Assembly (NCBI GenBank): GCA_035272265.1
Contig: DATEQV010000178.1
Span: forward strand, 1 to 13,043
DNA: 13,043 bases
Origin: Acidisphaera sp035272265
Lineage (GTDB): Bacteria > Pseudomonadota > Alphaproteobacteria > Acetobacterales > Acetobacteraceae
Direction of reading: 5' to 3'
Below the pieces are notes generated by a model. It made no database searches. It was not told the DNA's origin and saw nothing but the letters and a program-made list of their open reading frames with translations. Shown here piece by piece: positions 12,468 through 13,043 of this stretch. Position 1 is the first letter of the stretch; each line of letters begins with the position of its first letter. Made by a program: the position numbers and the translations under genes.

Positions 12468-12487
12468 CTGACGGCAGCGGCCGTCAG
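12468..12487. terminator. Hairpin between convergent SDR and patatin-like genes
   Basis: CTGACGG and CCGTCAG form a perfect 7-bp stem around a 6-base loop CAGCGG. It sits between the convergent genes and overlaps the patatin-like stop codon at 12484-12486. No T-tract follows on either side, so termination is only possible. Confidence 0.3.
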
Positions 12488-13043
12488 GCCGGCGCGCTGA
12501 CCGCGCTCGCTGCCGGCGCCGCCGCATCCGGCGCGGCGCTGTGCAGCTGGCGCCACAGGACCTTTGCCGCACTATACGTACGCTCGCCAATGACGACGTC
12601 GAGCAACTCGTTCATGCGGATGCCCTGGTTCGGGACCGTGTCCGCCAGCCACTTCTCGCCCAGCCCCCTGATCGCGAGGATGTCGCTGCGTGCGACGGCG
12701 TCCATCCCGAGATGGGAGAGCTGGCGGAACTCCGCATCGGTGAGGCCCGCGAGCCGCCACCCGCCATCGACGAGCTGCGCCTGCACGACCGGGTTGAGCC
12801 GCACCACACGGTGCGACGGCGAGCCCGGCTTGCACTTGCCGCCGAGCGCGACGTGCGCGTCGTACGAGGCCGCGTCGGGCGGGTCGTCCATGATGGCGGC
12901 CGCGAGCTTCTTGGTGTCGTTGGCGAAACCCGGCTCGGTCTCGACGACGGCGAGCGAGGCGGGCGGCTTCGGGTCGGCCCAGAGCGGCGCGCGCCGCACC
13001 GTGCCGGTGCCGATCGACAGTGCGATGATGGTGCGTGCGCCGA
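12484..13043 (-). CDS. Patatin-like phospholipase, C-terminal part (truncated by window edge)
   Basis: The open frame continues without a stop to the right edge, so only the last 185 or so residues are present. The first visible stretch, ARTIIALSIGTGTV, is the LSLGTG strand typical of patatin-like lipid acyl hydrolases. It is followed by KKLAAAIMDDPP and a HRVVRLNPVVQ segment, then LTDAEFRQLSHLGMDAVARSDI and a helical C terminus ending in an Ala/Pro-rich tail. The catalytic GxSxG serine and the DGG/DGA aspartate would lie upstream, outside the window, so activity cannot be judged. The GTG at 12999 is an internal codon, not the start. Members of this family release fatty acids from membrane lipids or are secreted effectors. 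Confidence 0.82.
   Translation of the reverse strand, partial: GARTIIALSIGTGTVRRAPLWADPKPPASLAVVETEPGFANDTKKLAAAIMDDPPDAASYDAHVALGGKCKPGSPSHRVVRLNPVVQAQLVDGGWRLAGLTDAEFRQLSHLGMDAVARSDILAIRGLGEKWLADTVPNQGIRMNELLDVVIGERTYSAAKVLWRQLHSAAPDAAAPAASAVSAPA

Noticed and set aside
12484..12999. Patatin-like fragment read as a complete 171-aa gene starting at GTG 12999
   Set aside because: The frame stays open to the window edge and the LSIGTG strand of the patatin fold lies upstream of that GTG, so the gene begins outside the window.

Overview
This is a high-GC, gene-dense chromosomal window from an alphaproteobacterium, most likely Rhodospirillales and plausibly Acetobacteraceae. The clues are an NDUFA12-type complex I accessory gene next to mlaD and a DUF2155 gene, strong GC bias at third codon positions, GTG and TTG starts, and a CATTGCGAG-type palindromic repeat. 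I see no insertion sequence, CRISPR array, phage gene or complete RNA gene. Most of the content is housekeeping or cell-envelope related.

Left part (1-2559, minus strand): a run of five genes reads leftward. It begins with an NDUFA12 homologue, then mlaD, a 75-residue unknown protein, a secreted DUF2155 protein and trehalose-6-phosphate phosphatase (otsB). The first four are packed with no spacer or with 4-base stop/start overlaps, so they are very likely translationally coupled. Positions 1-173 hold no gene I can support.

Centre (2560-6943, plus strand): a divergent promoter region leads to a 494-residue TSCPD-domain protein, then valyl-tRNA synthetase (valS). The TSCPD protein looks like a degenerate relative of class II (B12-dependent) ribonucleotide reductase NrdJ: it keeps the C-terminal NrdJ domain and two recognisable segments of the core, but the catalytic motifs are eroded. 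Its promoter region carries a 16-base palindrome that fits the NrdR box, a weaker second half-box about three helical turns away, and an overlapping DnaA-like box. This pairing of an apparently non-catalytic reductase relative with ribonucleotide-reductase-type control is the most interesting point of the window.

Right part (6944-13043): a membrane-anchored TPR protein reads leftward and converges on valS. From a second divergent region, a 71-residue unknown protein, a sulfotransferase-like protein and undecaprenyl-diphosphatase (uppP) read rightward. A long hairpin repeat follows, then a secreted SGNH/GDSL hydrolase and a short-chain dehydrogenase. At the right edge the C-terminal part of a patatin-like phospholipase enters on the minus strand. 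MlaD (phospholipid trafficking), UppP (peptidoglycan and O-antigen carrier recycling), the SGNH hydrolase and the patatin-like protein are all linked to the envelope or lipids, but nothing in the sequence shows that they form one pathway.
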